Assembly: GCA_963995525.1 (NCBI GenBank)
Contig: OZ023209.1
Span: forward strand, 36,201,679 to 36,265,678
Direction: 5' to 3'
DNA: 64,000 bases
From: Escarpia spicata
Taxonomy: Eukaryota > Annelida > Polychaeta > Sabellida > Siboglinidae
How positions within the stretch are numbered: position 1 is the first letter of the stretch; each line of letters starts with the position of its first letter. Below are positions 1-11,693 of this stretch, one piece after another. The notes beneath the pieces are model-generated. The model was not told where the DNA came from. It made no database searches and was given only the letters and a program-made list of their open reading frames with translations. The translations under genes were made by a program, and so were the position numbers.

Positions 1-1438
1 CAAACATAAATTAAATACATATAATGGTGCGCGTGTCTATAAGTATCGTGCCACTATACACTATGTATGTACTCGGGCCGGAAGATGTACCAGTATATCT
101 GTATATCGTGATACACACCGCACCGTTCGGTACATGATACACAATGTCTATATCACTATTGGCTACGGTATCAGTATTTTATATGCGATTTCGGTGGACG
201 TTATTTAAGCGATTTTACAAGTATTGCGACCATGTTGTCATACTGTGGACATGCAAACGATTATAATTCCTCGTATGCAATCGCCATCATACACCACCTT
301 GTGTGTCGGAACTACTTTTGCGGTGAATGTAAATCATTTGCTTGGAGGGATGATGAGACACCGTAAACCTACTTAGCGTACAACTACGTAGCTTACATAC
401 AATCGTTACAACAACAACGTTTGTTAGTCGCTGTTTCAAGTGTAATACCAGACTGTTGCAAAATAGGACACAATCCCGACTTTACGACACATTGATATCA
501 ACACATTGGTGTCGCTAGTCGGCCTAGGGGGATCTTTGTTGTCCGACTATGTCGTGCAGTTGTTACGCGGAAACAAATCGTTCAATAAATAAACGGGCCT
601 TCAATCTCCTCTACAAAACAACGAACCTAACCGGGATGCGTAACTAACAGATTCGGAAGATACAACTATGAATATTAGACTTTAGAATTTATCCGATATT
701 CGTGAAAAAATCAATATTATTGTTAGTGAATACCATTCAGGATATAAAATAGAAAATCGTTTATAATATCTGAATCCGACACGATCGTTTACGACTACCC
801 ATTGCCGAGTACCTGCAAATGTTATGACCAACTGCGAAAATGACGTACCAGGTTGGATAACTTTGGATGCTCACTCTGTCATCTTGTGTTGAGACAGTCA
901 AGAGACGTTCGAGGCGTTTATGCTGTTATATTGTTAACGATCCGTGTACCATAGCATATTTCGTAATACATCAATATTTTCGACGGCTTTAGTGTCCATG
1001 CATGCGCATGAAGTGCGCAAAGACTGAAAGCAAAGGCCTATATAGGACCATACCGCTGCGATGGGTTAGACCTGTAGAGTGGGTGTCTGCAATCGATGGA
1101 CACTTCAAATGGTGTCGGTACATTACCGTGTCTCGGTGCAACAAGCAACTATGACTGCATGTTGTCATCACGCGCATTCTGTGCAAACAGTAATCCATTA
1201 ATTTATTAAACTTTGTCAGTGGCGCATCCATTTAGGCGGGCTTTACCTAATGTTTCAATTGCGAGATTTCAGCGATAGAAAACAATACATTTCAATACTC
1301 TAATACATAAGAGGTTTTTCCAAGAAGCTCTAACGCACGTTGATAATGGCAACGTGCCATGGATGCTGTCATCATGTCTAAATAGACTGGTGTAGTTAAT
1401 TTGGCATCTACATTTATTTGAGATGTTCGAAATAAACA
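1..1438. other. Non-coding, no recognisable feature
   Basis: AT-rich sequence with stop codons in all frames and no protein similarity that I recognise. Short GTATCGTG/CGATAC-like words recur near 45-170 and again near 3300-3350, suggesting old dispersed repeat, but no boundaries can be drawn. Confidence 0.5.
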
Positions 1439-1466
1439 ATGGCAACTCACTCCCCTGTATTTACAG

Positions 1467-1610
1467 TCCGAGACCTCCTCACGCACGCGCCTACTTGTGA
1501 CGTGTCAGGAAAGGCCAGCTTTAAATTCAAGGGCTCTACGTACGTGACATATGGAGTCACTGTATACATTAAAGACGGGTTGCGTTTCCGCGAGCCAGAC
1601 TCAACAAATG
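1467..1610 (+). CDS. Possible orphan exon, unknown protein
   Basis: A 144-nt open stretch begins after a good acceptor (TATTTACAG) and ends at an AATG|GTAATT donor. It is phase 1 on both sides, the class typical of extracellular modules. Translated from the codon completed at its start it reads RDLLTHAPTCDVSGKAS and continues with KFKGSTYVTYGVTVYIKDGL, which looks like beta-strand-rich protein with a single Cys. I do not recognise the family. No partner exons were found nearby on this strand, so it could be a relic or a chance open frame with splice-like ends. RNA evidence would decide. Confidence 0.25.
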
Positions 1611-1620
1611 GTAATTATTA

Positions 1621-2700
1621 GTATGAAGTAATAGAATCTGTTGTAGTGGGTTCCACATCGCGGTCAGTAGCGTGGGAACCAGCTAACGTCAAAGGTAATT
1701 CCGGGTTCGAACGCGTGTCATGATTCTCTTCGTTGTGATTTGTAGCATAACTTTGCTCTTACGGCTGATAACGGATGTAATCATGTGGTTTGAGCGTACT
1801 TGTAAGTCTTCTTTTTATTATATTGGTATAAGTACGGTTCATTTCCAGTCCATATATCGTGTTCCACTTTTCCATGATGACAATACTGAATACACTATTA
1901 TTTCACCAATTACCCCCGATCATCCTGGTCGTACAGTTTCTAGCTAACGCAACTCATACCACTACAGTAGTTGTACCTTTGAAACTAATAATGCGAAATA
2001 CCATCTTTTCGCAAATACAAAATATGTCACAGTGATACCCGATATTAGCGAAAATGAAGTTACTTCAAAATCAATACGTGTTGAAGTTGGTTGCAAAGAT
2101 ATTTTCACTAGATAACATAATACTACTTTAGAAAACCTTAAAATTGCATATCACTAAACAATCAACGAAGCACGCGAAAAAAACACGTCTTTGTCTCAGT
2201 GTGGTTAGCCTTCTTCAGACAACAATTTCGAGTGGTTCAAGACTGAGATAATCTGTCTATTCGTTGTTAAGTAACTATTAACGCACACAAATTTGCTTCA
2301 AAACTGTGATTAGGCATTTGAATACGTGTCAATATGTGTATGTTTGATTATATATAGTTTACTTACTTTATCATTGTCATTGTTTATAGCCATCTTATTG
2401 TTCATAACAGTATGCACCTCAAAACTCAAAAAGACACCGTCGAACATTCTGACCTTTGAATGACCTTTATTTAAGCATGGCGTATACGTACAATATAAAA
2501 TTCAACGAGGCTTTATGAATATCTCCGCACCAGTAATTCCATCACATCGACTTGTTTGGCACATTTACACGCGACAACATAACGACAGTTCAGCGTCCGT
2601 GATCCTTCGGCAGTGATGATGCAGAGTTTACAATGCAAACTTTATAATAGAATACTGCATTAATGTATGCGTTTCATGTGTGCATGTACAAGGCGAATTA
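1621..2700. other. Non-coding, nothing recognised
   Basis: AT-rich interval. Short open frames around 1720-1947 have no family resemblance, and no repeat boundaries are visible. Confidence 0.5.
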
Positions 2701-2708
2701 CATCAAAT

Positions 2709-2745
2709 CTACACGCATGCATGCATGCACGCACCCAAGCACCCA

Positions 2746-2777
<32 letters not shown>

Positions 2778-2790
2778 CAGACACACACGG
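2709..2790. repeat. (CATG/CACG)n grading into (CA)n microsatellite
   Basis: Runs of GCATGCATGC and CACGCACGCACG pass into a CACACACA tract ending in CAGACACACAC. This is a compound simple repeat. The open frame across it reads His/Thr repeats and is an artefact of the repeat. Confidence 0.9.
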
Positions 2791-2859
2791 CCGCACTAAT
2801 GGAGCAACAATTTATTTCTGAGTTCCTATGTTATCCAAACAATCTGCCATAACATAGGA

Positions 2860-3405
2860 TGAGTTCGACATGTTGTTGTTATATATTGCCTATGTGCACC
2901 GGTTTGTAATATTACGGGGCGTCAATGTTCTGGACAAATGGCATCCAAGGTGGAACTATAAGGCTGCTGCGATACACTAAGCCAAGACACGAGACGTCGC
3001 GAATTGTGTGTCACGGTACGACAAGTACGCGATACTTAACGATATACCGTTTTAGAGAATATATCGTTTGTTTGCAACGCATTATACGAACCCTGTAAAG
3101 CAAAGAATATTAACAATACAATGTTTGTACTAACTCATACCTTAAAGACTTAGATAAAGTATCCCATCAGTAATTGACCAGATATATTAATTCGAAAATG
3201 ATCACCTTAAACATATCCCTGGTGATTGCATCAGTTTGGCAAATTTCAGTTCAATAACACTTTAGAACATATGTTTGCATGTGCCATATGTATCGCGATA
3301 CTTGTTAAGATTATCGCGGTTTGTATCGTGGGAGAAGTATCGTGATACATGGAAGCATCGCTGAATCTTTACAACCCTTGTGAACTACGTGATTGCTGGG
3401 CGATG
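2860..3405. other. Non-coding, 3' flank of the GH27 gene
   Basis: No coding resemblance on either strand. This lies just downstream of the stop codon of the minus-strand GH27 gene, so it would contain its 3' UTR and polyadenylation site. I could not identify a convincing signal. Confidence 0.4.
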
Positions 3406-3408
3406 TTG

Positions 3409-3669
3409 CTACGGCAGTGCAGCGGCTTGGATGAAGAGGACACCCGTGGGGTCGACCTCGCAGTTGAAGGTGTGCCACGGCTTGTAGACGCCGATGTGCG
3501 TCCCTTCGAACACGTCCGTGAAGTTGTAGGCGGCGGCCGTCGTGAAGCCGATGTCCGACAGCAGCACCGACACCCGACTGGGGCCGCCCGAGATGTTCGT
3601 GTAGACGAGGACCAACGCGAAGCTGCCCTTCGGTGTGATCGCTTTCTTCCAGATCTTCACTTGACCTTT
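3409..3669 (-). CDS. GH27 alpha-galactosidase/N-acetylgalactosaminidase-like, terminal exon
   Basis: Last exon of a glycoside hydrolase family 27 gene. The acceptor (CTACAG, minus strand) joins in phase 0 and the frame runs 86 codons to a TAG at 3409-3411. The peptide begins KGQVKIWKKAITPKGSFALV, continues through TNISGGPSRVSVLLSDIGF, and ends LFIQAAALP. This matches the C-terminal antiparallel beta-sandwich domain of lysosomal alpha-galactosidase A and alpha-N-acetylgalactosaminidase, which packs against the catalytic barrel. In this family the enzyme removes terminal alpha-linked Gal or GalNAc from glycoproteins and glycolipids. The high GC of this exon contrasts with its AT-rich surroundings, as expected for real coding sequence. 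It is separated from the next upstream exon by a short intron (3670-4081). Alternatives within GH27 cannot be separated from this fragment. Confidence 0.85.
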   Translation of the reverse strand, partial: KGQVKIWKKAITPKGSFALVLVYTNISGGPSRVSVLLSDIGFTTAAAYNFTDVFEGTHIGVYKPWHTFNCEVDPTGVLFIQAAALP

Positions 3670-4081
3670 CTGTAGATGACATCACATGCATTCAGACAGA
3701 GTACGATAGTTACGGTGCCACAATTCCACCTAATTTGGAGTTATTTTAACAAACGACTCGAGAGTAAAATTAATTTAAACAGACCAACCAATGGAATGTT
3801 GTTAAAACTAACAGCATGATTACTGAATTTGCAAGTTTAACACGTTTGTTCCTCGTTCAACGTAGCACGTTCGTGTCGCTAACTGTATAAACACCTACAT
3901 CATTGGTACAGGGCACACACAAATGAGTACATGAGATTTGCAACTTTTCCGTGGTTTCTCACGGTACCCAAATTTAACATAGTAACTTAAGTGGTGTAGT
4001 TATTTCACACTAGAGTCTAACTGTTCACATTTATACGTCCATTCAATATATACTGCCCACTAAGATGCTCATACAACTCAC

Positions 4082-4279
4082 CACGACAATTTGAACTCCC
4101 ATGATTCCTAGCGGGTCCTGATTGATGGCTATTGCCCGCCGATTCAGCAGGATGGCTTGGCTTTCAGGACGCATGCGTCGAACATCGGCCGACACGAACA
4201 ATGGTGCCGACATGATACACCACAGCGCCATCTGCATCTTCTGTTGGTCCGTGCTCAGTCCAAAGTCACCCACAAGAAG
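4082..4279 (-). CDS. GH27 alpha-galactosidase/N-acetylgalactosaminidase-like, penultimate exon
   Basis: A 198-nt phase 0-0 exon with acceptor TTGTAG and donor GTGAGT on the minus strand. It encodes LLVGDFGLSTDQQKMQMALW, then CIMSAPLFVSADVRRMRP, then AINQDPLGIMG. This is the highly conserved end of the GH27 TIM barrel, with the family signatures QxxMALWxIMxAPLxxSxD and AINQDPLG. It continues directly from the NWNDPDQ end of the exon at 7737-7898. The intron between the two is inflated to about 3.5 kb by a CR1-like LINE inserted in the same orientation. Confidence 0.9.
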
Positions 4280-4649
4280 CTACAATAAATATATATGCTA
4301 TAATTTAACAAGATTTAATAAGATTTAACAAGATTGCCACCCAGAGAATTAACTCTAAGTGGCAGGTGGACAAGGAAGCCCTTTGGCTTATCAAGAGTCC
4401 GACCCTTGTATCCCGCCCGTCTGAGGTATGTGTCGATTTTATTTTTAAACATATTCACGCTACTAGCACCCACACAATCAGCAGGTAATCTGTTCCATTC
4501 ATTTACAATCCTTTGTGAAAATGAAAACTTTCTTATATCCAATCTACTCTGCTCCTTTGCTAATGTAAGTTCATGTCCTCTAGTCCTTCTATCTTTCTTA
4601 ACTGAGAAAATCAATATCTATCAATATTTTCATAACCCTTCAATATTTT

Positions 4650-7277
4650 AAACACTTCTATCTGATCTCCTCTCAATCTCCTGGTCTCTAGAAACCGCAT
4701 TTTTTAGGCGTATTTCGTAACTAAGATCCCTCAGTTTTGGTATAATTTTAGTTGCTCTCCTCTGCACTCTTTCTAGCATATCTATGTCCTTCCTGCGATA
4801 TGGTCTCCACGCTTGAATACAATATTCTAAATGAGGCCTAACTATTGTTTTGTACAGCGGTATTATTAGCTCTTTTTCCTTATACGTAATGTTTCGCCTA
4901 ATTAATCCAAGGATTTGATTTCACTTTGAAGCTGCAATTCCGCACTGCTCTGAAACCTTCATATCAGCACTAATGGTTAACCCTAAGTCCTTTTCTTTTA
5001 CAGTTGTACTTAGTACAGTACCCCCAATTGTATATTCTACCTCTTCGTTCCCATGTCCTGTGTGGAGGCATTTACATTTCCCAAAATTGAACAGCTTTTG
5101 CCACTTTTCAGACCATTTGATCAACCTGTCAAGATCATCTTGTAAATGCTGTCTGTCTCCATCACTTTTAATCCTTCTAAACACTTTTGTATCATCCGCA
5201 AATTTCAACACCTTGCTTGTTATTTGATCGTCCAAATCGTTGATATATATTAAGAATAATATAGGTCCTAATACTGATCCCTGTGGTACCCCACTCAATA
5301 CCGATTTCCAGTTTGACGCCTCCCCATCAACTACTACACGTTGTCTTCTGTCAATCAGCCATTGTTCTATCCAGTTTATTATACCATTTCCTATGCCATG
5401 GGCCTTTAGTTTAAGCAGTAATCTTTGATGTGGTACTTTGTCGAAAGCTTTTTGAAAATCTAAGTAGACGATATCTACTGGTGATCCCTCATCTACCCAC
5501 TTAGTGATGTCTTCCAAAAAACATAATATATTTGTTAAGCATGACCTCGCTTTAAAAAAACCATGTTGAGATGGGTTTATAAAGTTTTGTTTAACAAGAA
5601 AATCCACCATGTGATCTTTAATTAGTCTTTCTAATAATTTACAAATCACTGATGTTAAACTCACTGGTCTATAGTTCTCTGACTTGTTTCTCGAACCTTT
5701 TTTTGAATAACGGTATAATATTTGTTTCTTTCCATTCTAAAGGAACCACTCCCTCTTCTAATGACAAGTTGAAAACTGTTGCAAGCGGTATGCTAATTTG
5801 TTCTACAATTTCCAATAGTAGTTTGGGTGGAATACCATCCACTCCAGGTGATTTATTATCCTTCATAGCCCTTATTTTCTTAGCTACCATTTCCGGGGTT
5901 ACAATTAGTTGTCCTAAATAGTCTGAATCTGCCCCCTTGAACTTAGCCTCTGGTATTGGCAGTGAACTAATATCTTCCCTGGTAAACACTGAACTAAAAT
6001 ACTCATTCAGGTCTTCTGTCATTGAGAATCCCTCTGATATTATATTTCCAGCACTATCTTCTAGAGGACCGACCTTATCTTGAACTCTCTGTTTGCTTCG
6101 AACATACGCATAAAAACTCTTGCTGTCATGTTTTATATTACCAGCTAATTCTCTTTGAATTTCTAATTTCAGCTGTAGCTTGGTTAAGTGCTTCTTTATA
6201 ACTGTTGTAGTCTTCATCATTTCCAGTACATCTATATGACTTCCACATCATTTGTTTATACTTAATTTTTCTAATGGCTTCTTTCGATAAGTGTTTCTTT
6301 TTGGATCGATTTCCTTGTTTTTTGAAGAGTACAAATGTATGGACTATGCTCTTAATTTCACTCTTTAATATATTCCAGCATTCTGTTGCCGTCTTATTTT
6401 TCAGTGTGTTATTCCAGTCTATCTTTGCTAAATATTTCCTCATGTCCTTATACCTTCCTTTGTGGAAATTTCTCCTATACTGCTTTTTACTATTCCTTTC
6501 TGATTTTACTTTGATGGTAAAATGTATCTGGTTGTGATCGCTACTCCCCAGTGGCTCACATATCTTGACATTGTCAACTAATTCATTCTGTGAGGACAAA
6601 ACTATGTCTAACACATTCTCACCCCTGGTTGGTTCTAGCAAATGTTGAGAAAGGAAAGTATCTTGAACTAAAACTAAAAACTTGTGGTCCTCACTCCCCA
6701 TACTCTGTAGAGATTTCCATTGTATATGCCCGTGGTTAAAATCCCCCATAATAATACAGTCCCGTTTGCTTACTTCCCTTATAGCGTTTGGTATTTTTTC
6801 ATTCTCTTCTATGCTTATGTTTGGACTTCGATAAACTAACCCAACTGTTAACGTTGAGTTTCCTGTAACTATGTTACACCAAACAGCTTCTTCGCAATCT
6901 GCTTCTCTTTCTAATTTTATTTCATAAGCCTGGATAGATTCTTTAATATATAAAATAACTCCACCTCCCTTTCTTCCTATTCTATCTTTTCTAAACATTA
7001 CATATCCTGTCAGTCCCAATTCAGCATCTGATATATCGGTGGTGGTCCAGGATTCGGTTATACCTATTATATGAGGGTCAATATCTTCTACCATAATGTT
7101 TAGTTCATTTCTTTTGTTTACTATACTCCTTGCATTTAAACAAACACATTTATATCCAACTTCAGAAGAGTATTCCAGACTGTTATTTTCAGTTTTATTT
7201 GTGCTGTCTTTATATATGCCTCCATTTTCAGGCTTTTCTGTGAGTCCCCCCTGCGAATCTAGTTTAAATAGATGCAA
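4650..7277 (-). pseudogene. LINE ORF2: endonuclease and reverse transcriptase, broken
   Basis: The N-terminal half (7277-6138) is an APE-type endonuclease: CLNARSIVNKRNELNIMVED, IGITESWT, then KGGGVILYIKES, CNIVTGNSTLTVGLVYRSPN, and the GDFNH block. A frameshift near 6200 moves reading into the frame of 6220-5669 (the linker, then DNKSPGVDGIPPKLL of the RT fingers). A second frameshift near 5667 leads to 5664-4921 with SQHGFFKARSCLTNI, LDFQKAFDKVPHQRLLLK, SGVPQGSVLGPILF and the catalytic FADDT box. A TGA at 4921-4923 interrupts the thumb region, after which the frame continues with ILGLIRRNITYKEKELI. The product would nick target DNA and prime reverse transcription of the LINE RNA. Frame breaks make it a pseudogene. 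Confidence 0.9.
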
Positions 7278-7472
7278 CCTGTCCCACTGTCAACAGATCG
7301 CAGCAGGTTCTCTGAAAAAACTGCTGCCCCCTTTCCACTAAGATGGAGGCCATCTCTCATGTACATATCTTCCCTCCCAACAAAGTATCCCCATAAATCT
7401 GTGAATCCCACCCCCTCTTCTTCACACATCTGCTCAACTAGTGCATTGATCGCCATCCTCTTGCAGTTTTTA
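7259..7472 (-). pseudogene. LINE ORF1 remnant, esterase-like C-terminus
   Basis: C-terminal part of a CR1-type ORF1. The frame reads FKNCKRMAINALVEQMCEEE, then GVGFTDLWGYFVG, then MRDGLHLSGKGAAVFSENLL. The RDGLHLSGKG motif corresponds to the Asp/His block of the SGNH (GDSL) esterase domain found in ORF1 of many CR1 elements. The N-terminal nucleophile block is missing because the element is truncated upstream. The end overlaps the start of ORF2 in another frame. Confidence 0.75.
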
Positions 7473-7736
7473 AACGTTGCTCATGTTAGAGAAACATCTA
7501 GTTACGTTGGAATGCTAAACCGCCAGTCGAATCGAATCACACAGAACAGCATGAAGAGTCAAATAATGTGTAGTTAACATTATTTACCGACCCTCGTGTT
7601 TTAATCAGACTTTCTGCCTTGAAATCATTATTTCCACCATATGAACATAAATGCTATAAATAATGAAGAACAGCGTGACATATAACTTAATTACGTTGAG
7701 TCGTCAGCACAAATGTTCTCAGTCTACGATAACTAC

Positions 7737-7898
7737 CTGATCTGGATCGTTCCAGTTGCCTGGTCCAGAGTCCGGGACGAAGCTGCGTCCGTTGTCGCCG
7801 TAGTACTTGACGAGGGCCTCGAGACTCTCCCAGCCATCCTCCAAGTCCTTGTACACTCGGTACGTGTTGCAGTACTTAGCCACGAGGGTCAGGTTGGG
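7737..7898 (-). CDS. GH27 alpha-galactosidase/N-acetylgalactosaminidase-like, exon with acid/base Asp
   Basis: A 162-nt phase 0-0 exon (acceptor GTGTAG, donor CAG|GTAGTT on the minus strand) encoding 54 residues. It starts PNLTLVAKYCNTYRVYKDLE and ends SGPGNWNDPDQ. The CNxxRxxxDxxDxW segment aligns with human alpha-galactosidase A around Arg227 and the acid/base Asp231 (my residue assignment from knowledge of that enzyme), so substrate-binding Arg and acid/base Asp are kept. GPGNWNDPDQ is the conserved loop before the next exon. The exons encoding the signal peptide, the N-terminal barrel and the nucleophile (KxDGC motif) were not recognised upstream in this window, where an L2-like LINE starts about 0.5 kb away. 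The gene is therefore partial here: either broken or with distant 5' exons. Confidence 0.88.
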
Positions 7899-9564
7899 CT
7901 ACACGTTAACCACACAGAAGATAAATATACAGTGTTCCGAAACAACGAAAATATCATCCGATTGGCAGTATACCAGCGATGTTAAATCTGACCCACCATG
8001 TCAAAATTAGACACTTCTCGAAAAAGAATTATGTTGATTTTATTGCATATTTGAATAGAAGACATTCAGAAGGAGAAATTTTAACTTCAGTATTACCCAT
8101 AGTGGCATTATCTCCAGAGATACAGCATTTTAAATTTTGAAAATGTAAAAAGTTTGTTTCGAGAAAAACAGCTCTCTCTGTCAGCTGTGGTGTTCACTTG
8201 TTGATTCTGGTTATCATTCTGTTAGCTGTGAGTTTTGACTCAGTCGGCTTTGAATTTCACTGTTGGCTCTGGATTTTACACTGTTAATACAATGTCAGTA
8301 CAACAACAAAAACAGCCGATGCAATCATTCGAATTTATGGACATTGATGTCATGTCGCCCGCTAGCTTTATCAAGATGATCATATATATATATATATATC
8401 GCCCAACTTGGTCAAGCAAAAACAAACTCTCTCATGCCGACTTTCTTGCCGAGTTTTCATCCTTCGGTGAAGGTTATGCCATGATGTCGTACCGTTTCGC
8501 GATGATCGGGACTTCAAAATACACTGGGACAGACCGTCCGACTGCACTGTGAAGCATTTCATCGAGATAACTGACGCCGTTAACATAATCCAACACGTTG
8601 TGAGCCTACACACATCGATGGTCACACTATCGACTTGATCTCCACGCGGGCGGAGAACCACATAATTGTTTCCACGAACACTTCGCCGCTTTTCTCGGAT
8701 CATTTTTTGATCGAATGCGTTATTAACATCTTAAAGCCAACTGTCCCTATGAAACAAATAATGTATCGAAAATATACGAGCATCAACAAGGCAGCGTTTC
8801 GCGACGACAATGCAGCGTCCACATTGGTTGCAATGCCCTCTGCCAGCGATGCACATGAACTCATCAATGTATGCAACACCGTGTTATCCGACCTCGTCCA
8901 GAAACACGCACCCTTACTGTCACGTCGCGTAGCTGTCCGCCCACTGGTGCCTTAGTACAACGAGAAGCTGGCCGAGGCCAAGAGAACACGACGACAACTC
9001 GAATGAAAATGGCGATGCACATCCCTTACTGTACATCGCGAGATATACAAGACACAATGGCGCACACGTCAAGAAACTAATCAACACCGCAAAGTCGGAC
9101 TACTTTGCATTCGAACTTGACCAATGCGGTGGCAATTCAAGACGACTGTACCGTTTGATGAACGGGCTCCTGCAGCGACGGAAATCCGCTCACTTACCAC
9201 AAAACGACAATACGCAAGAACTCGCAACACGTTTTTTCTCAGCAAAGGTCGAGACGATTCGCGGGACGCTAGGTGACTACCCCGCCGCCACACCTAGCCT
9301 AGATGTTGAGAAGAAACAGACCTCCAGTGTACCATGATTATACACGTTCGTGACAGCGTCGATATCTGATATTCGCAGTCTCATCACCAAGTCACCAACG
9401 ACATCTTGCGCGTTCGACCGATTGCCAACATGGCAACTTAAAGACGCTTTGGACGGATTAGCGCCAATTCTGACTGATTAACGCATCCATCAAACACGGT
9501 GTCGTCCCTCTTTGCCTAAAACATGCTGACGTCACCCCGTTACTAAAGAAGCCTAATCTAGATG

Positions 9565-10460
9565 CTGACAGCTTGACACATTACAGACCTGTCTCGAATA
9601 TCCCTTTTGTCTCCAAGTTGCTTGAGAGACAGGTCGCACGGTGCCTACTCGATCACGCAACTGCGAACGACCTACTCGACCGGAACCAGTCGGCCTATCG
9701 ACCGTACCACTCAACTGAAACTGCTCTAGTACTTGTACAGATTGACACACTACTGTGACTGGCTCCGCGCTAGAATGGGTTCGCTCATACTTGACCGATC
9801 GAACACAATCCGTGATAATACCAGGCGGTGCGTCCGACCATTAAAGTATTGTTTTCAGTGTCCCCCAAGGCTCATCACTGGGGCCATTGCTTTTCACCAT
9901 CTACACGTCCCCAATCGGCGATATCATCAAACAACACAACTGGAACTATCACATGTACGCAGACGATACGCAGCTGTACATCAAATTTGACATCACTGGT
10001 GAAAACGACAGACTGCCATCGTTGGATACAATGGAACACTGCGTTAACGACGTCAACGCGTGGATGAACACCAATCTACTGAAAGTCAATGAGGACAAAA
10101 CAATCGCGCTCGTCTTGGCATCACGCACCAACCAGAAGAAACACAACATCATCATTATTAAGATCGGCGACTGTGACATCACTCCTAGTTCGAGTGCCTA
10201 CAACATCGGCGTTGTGTTCGACGTTGAAATGTCGATGGTACGTCACGTGCAACACGTATGTCGTACCGCATACTTTCACCTGCGTAACATTGCTTCCATA
10301 TACGATCGTGTCTATCGGAGAAAGTAGAGGTTCCTCCTTCTCAGTTTCGGCCCCACGGAAGTGGAACACTCTTCCGCTAGAATTAAAGACAGTCACAGCG
10401 CTAGCCACATTCAAGCGACTTTTAAAAACCCACCTGTTCCGTGAAGCATTCCATGTTTAG
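9565..10460 (+). pseudogene. L2-like reverse transcriptase, broken
   Basis: Segments in alternating frames: THYRPVSNIPFVSKLLERQV, then NQSAYRPYHSTETALVLV (9573-9758). Next comes a frame-shifted stretch containing [20 protein letters not shown], with the intact catalytic box [11 protein letters not shown] (9955-9987). The thumb is followed by a C-terminal segment APRKWNTLPLELKTV to KRLLKTHLFREAF (10352-10455). The block order matches non-LTR RT domains 2 to 7. A large internal loss between the ETAL block and the WVRSYL block removes the palm block with the first catalytic Asp. Confidence 0.85.
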
Positions 10461-10544
10461 TTTAGTCTGTGATCCCGTACATGACAGAGTGTTTTTAAAT
10501 AATTTTATATTGTAGTGGGGTGGTCACATGTTTTGGTGACCGGT

Positions 10545-10910
10545 GGCGTAATGGCCCCACTTATAGGTTTAGGCTAAATCTTGATACAATGTAAGTCTTC
10601 AGCAGGTAGTTGGGATTATAGTTAGGTGAATGAATGGTGTGCTTGGTTAGTACGGTACGGTGCCTAAGGTCTACTGTGATTACAGTAGTAATGATGTTGT
10701 ATATATCTATAACAATACTGCTAATGTTGTATATGCCGAAATGTGGGCTCTGTCAACCTGAGGGACAGGAGACTAGTATGGGCTCAGTCACAGGCCTGGC
10801 CTTGGGATGTAGAGCCCACATTTCTCTCTCTAACTTAATCTCTTAATAAACGTCATTCATTTGGCCTTCTTTCATCACTATTCATGACTTGTGTTGGTGC
10901 TTGCATAAAT
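10545..10910 (+). repeat. 366-bp direct repeat, copy 1 (LTR-like)
   Basis: Starts GGCGTAATGGCCCCAC and ends TGCTTGCATAAAT. It is identical to 11328-11693 except for one base that I can see (CGGTGCC here, CGGTACC in copy 2). It carries a 14-bp perfect inverted repeat GAAATGTGGGCTCT / AGAGCCCACATTTC and a canonical AATAAA near its 3' end. A polyadenylation signal close to the end and terminal TTGCA are LTR-like, but no coding region lies between the copies. Confidence 0.9.
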
Positions 10911-11327
10911 GGGAATATGCGGCCACGGCACCGTGCTGCATATGGGTTTTTGTGCTGGCAACAACGCAAGACAAGTGATGATTGGCCTAATGTCTGATGC
11001 TAATTATTATGCTAATTACCTCGTTGTCTCTGGCGCAAGGAGCCAATCACCGCGCGGTAGTGGCGCGCAGTCACAGATTACAACGAGCTCTTGGTCACTT
11101 CGTTTTGTGAAAGCAGACGGAGTGGTCGCTTCAACAAATTTTGGCCCTCCCATCCCTCCCAAATTTTTGATAGCGTTAGGGACTACCATGTACATCATTG
11201 GTGGAAGAGGGGTTGATAGCATATCTCAAAGCTTTCCCCGTTTTCTTAGTGCAGGTGGACAATGTGTTCACGGGGTTTTAACGCAGAGACAGCTCGCTTC
11301 TCTTCCACCGGTGATTTTAGTAAGTGG
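10911..11327 (+). other. 417-bp unique segment between the direct repeats
   Basis: GC-richer than its flanks. One frame is open from 10909 to 11334 (141 codons, starting MGICGHGTVLHMGFCAGNN), but I recognise no domain. If the repeats are LTRs, this would be the internal region of a short non-autonomous element, with no evident gag or pol. Confidence 0.5.
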
Positions 11328-11693
11328 GGCGTAATGGCCCCACTTATAGGTTTAGGCTAAATCTTGATACAATGTAAGTCTTCAGCAGGTAGTTGGGATT
11401 ATAGTTAGGTGAATGAATGGTGTGCTTGGTTAGTACGGTACGGTACCTAAGGTCTACTGTGATTACAGTAGTAATGATGTTGTATATATCTATAACAATA
11501 CTGCTAATGTTGTATATGCCGAAATGTGGGCTCTGTCAACCTGAGGGACAGGAGACTAGTATGGGCTCAGTCACAGGCCTGGCCTTGGGATGTAGAGCCC
11601 ACATTTCTCTCTCTAACTTAATCTCTTAATAAACGTCATTCATTTGGCCTTCTTTCATCACTATTCATGACTTGTGTTGGTGCTTGCATAAAT
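11328..11693 (+). repeat. 366-bp direct repeat, copy 2 (LTR-like)
   Basis: Second copy, offset by 783 bp from the first. After it the AT-rich L2 3' UTR resumes. The 10-mer TAAATAATTT occurs just outside both ends (10496-10505 and 11689-11698) and is a possible target-site duplication, although five bases separate it from a TG start at 10511 on the left. Confidence 0.9.

Larger units (their letters stand above)
4300..7490 (-). mobile_element. CR1-like non-LTR retrotransposon, 5'-truncated
   Basis: A minus-strand LINE occupying an intron of the GH27 gene. From 5' to 3' on its own strand it has the end of ORF1 (7472-7259), an endonuclease plus reverse transcriptase ORF2 (7277 to about 4650), a conserved C-terminal segment (4614-4340), and a short terminal tandem repeat. 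The 3' tail (plus-strand 4307-4335) is repeats of TTTAACAAGA / TTTAATAAGA. Short 3' microsatellite tails are typical of CR1/L2-type LINEs rather than poly(A). The 5' end is truncated inside ORF1. Two frameshifts and at least one nonsense codon make it inactive. No target-site duplication is evident. Confidence 0.9.
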
